Both the position numbers and the translations under genes were made by a program. The notes beneath the pieces are model-generated. The model was not told the DNA's origin, searched no databases, and saw only the letters and a program-made list of their open reading frames with translations. A stretch of 6,566 bases of DNA. Origin: Bacteroidales bacterium. GTDB taxonomy: Bacteria; Bacteroidota; Bacteroidia; Bacteroidales; B18-G4. Shown one piece after another: positions 6,472 to 6,566 of the stretch. The stretch covers positions 1-6,566 of the forward strand of contig JAUXCL010000141.1 in the NCBI GenBank assembly GCA_030618905.1, given 5' to 3'. The first letter of the stretch is position 1, and the number at the start of each line of letters is the position of its first letter.

Positions 6472-6566
6472 ACGAAGCTTTATGTTCTTCTTTAACGACG
6501 TTGGCTTCGTGGATGCTGGCATTCAACTCATAGCCAATCAGCAATACGATAGCATTGAAATTGATC
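6470..6566 (-). CDS. YihY/BrkB-like membrane protein, C-terminal fragment
   Basis: A minus-strand frame enters from the window edge and ends at TAA (6472-6470), giving 31 residues. It reads INFNAIVLLIGYELNASI followed by a charged tail ending EEHKAS. A last hydrophobic helix ending in LLIG(F/Y)ELNASI and then a short polar tail is the usual ending of YihY/virulence factor BrkB family inner-membrane proteins (once misnamed ribonuclease BN). The function of the family is not well defined. The 178-nt gap and the palindrome that follow suggest it is a separate transcription unit and not part of the glycan operon. Only the C-terminus is visible, so the family call rests on this short motif. Confidence 0.65.
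   Translation of the reverse strand, partial: INFNAIVLLIGYELNASIHEANVVKEEHKAS

Overview
The window is a stretch of a cell-surface glycan biosynthesis locus, most likely from a member of the Bacteroidota. Three things point to that phylum: a good match to its unusual -7 promoter box (TAnnTTTG) ahead of the first glycan gene, start codons mostly without clear Shine-Dalgarno sequences, and protein variants that look like those of the phylum (flippase, glycosyltransferase, YihY tail). This is inference from sequence character, not a database match. All recognisable genes lie on the minus strand, so transcription runs from high to low coordinates.

Layout in transcription order: (i) 6566-6470, the last 31 codons of a YihY/BrkB-like membrane protein, probably an unrelated neighbour; (ii) 6469-6292, an AT-rich intergenic region with a large imperfect palindrome built from CCAAAT/ATTTGG units and a candidate promoter; (iii) 6291-5101, a GT4-type glycosyltransferase; (iv) 5097-4204, sulfotransferase A; (v) 4187-2715, a Wzx-like flippase; (vi) 2718-1705, a GpsA-type glycerol-3-phosphate dehydrogenase; (vii) 1715-1083, a PIG-L/LmbE-type deacetylase; (viii) 1059-64, sulfotransferase B, of a different subfamily from A; (ix) 61-1, the first 20 codons of a WbqC-like protein that runs off the window. 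From the glycosyltransferase onward, gaps are -11 to +23 nt, so items iii to ix look like one operon that continues past position 1.

Together the genes suggest assembly of a lipid-linked oligosaccharide (glycosyltransferase), its modification by deacetylation and sulfation, a possible glycerol-phosphate supply (GpsA-like), and export by a Wzx flippase. No polymerase, PAPS-synthesis gene or initiating sugar-phosphate transferase is visible, so the pathway must be completed elsewhere. The most interesting idea is that the deacetylase and a sulfotransferase act in sequence on an amino sugar, as the eukaryotic heparan sulfate N-deacetylase/N-sulfotransferase does. This is a hypothesis only.
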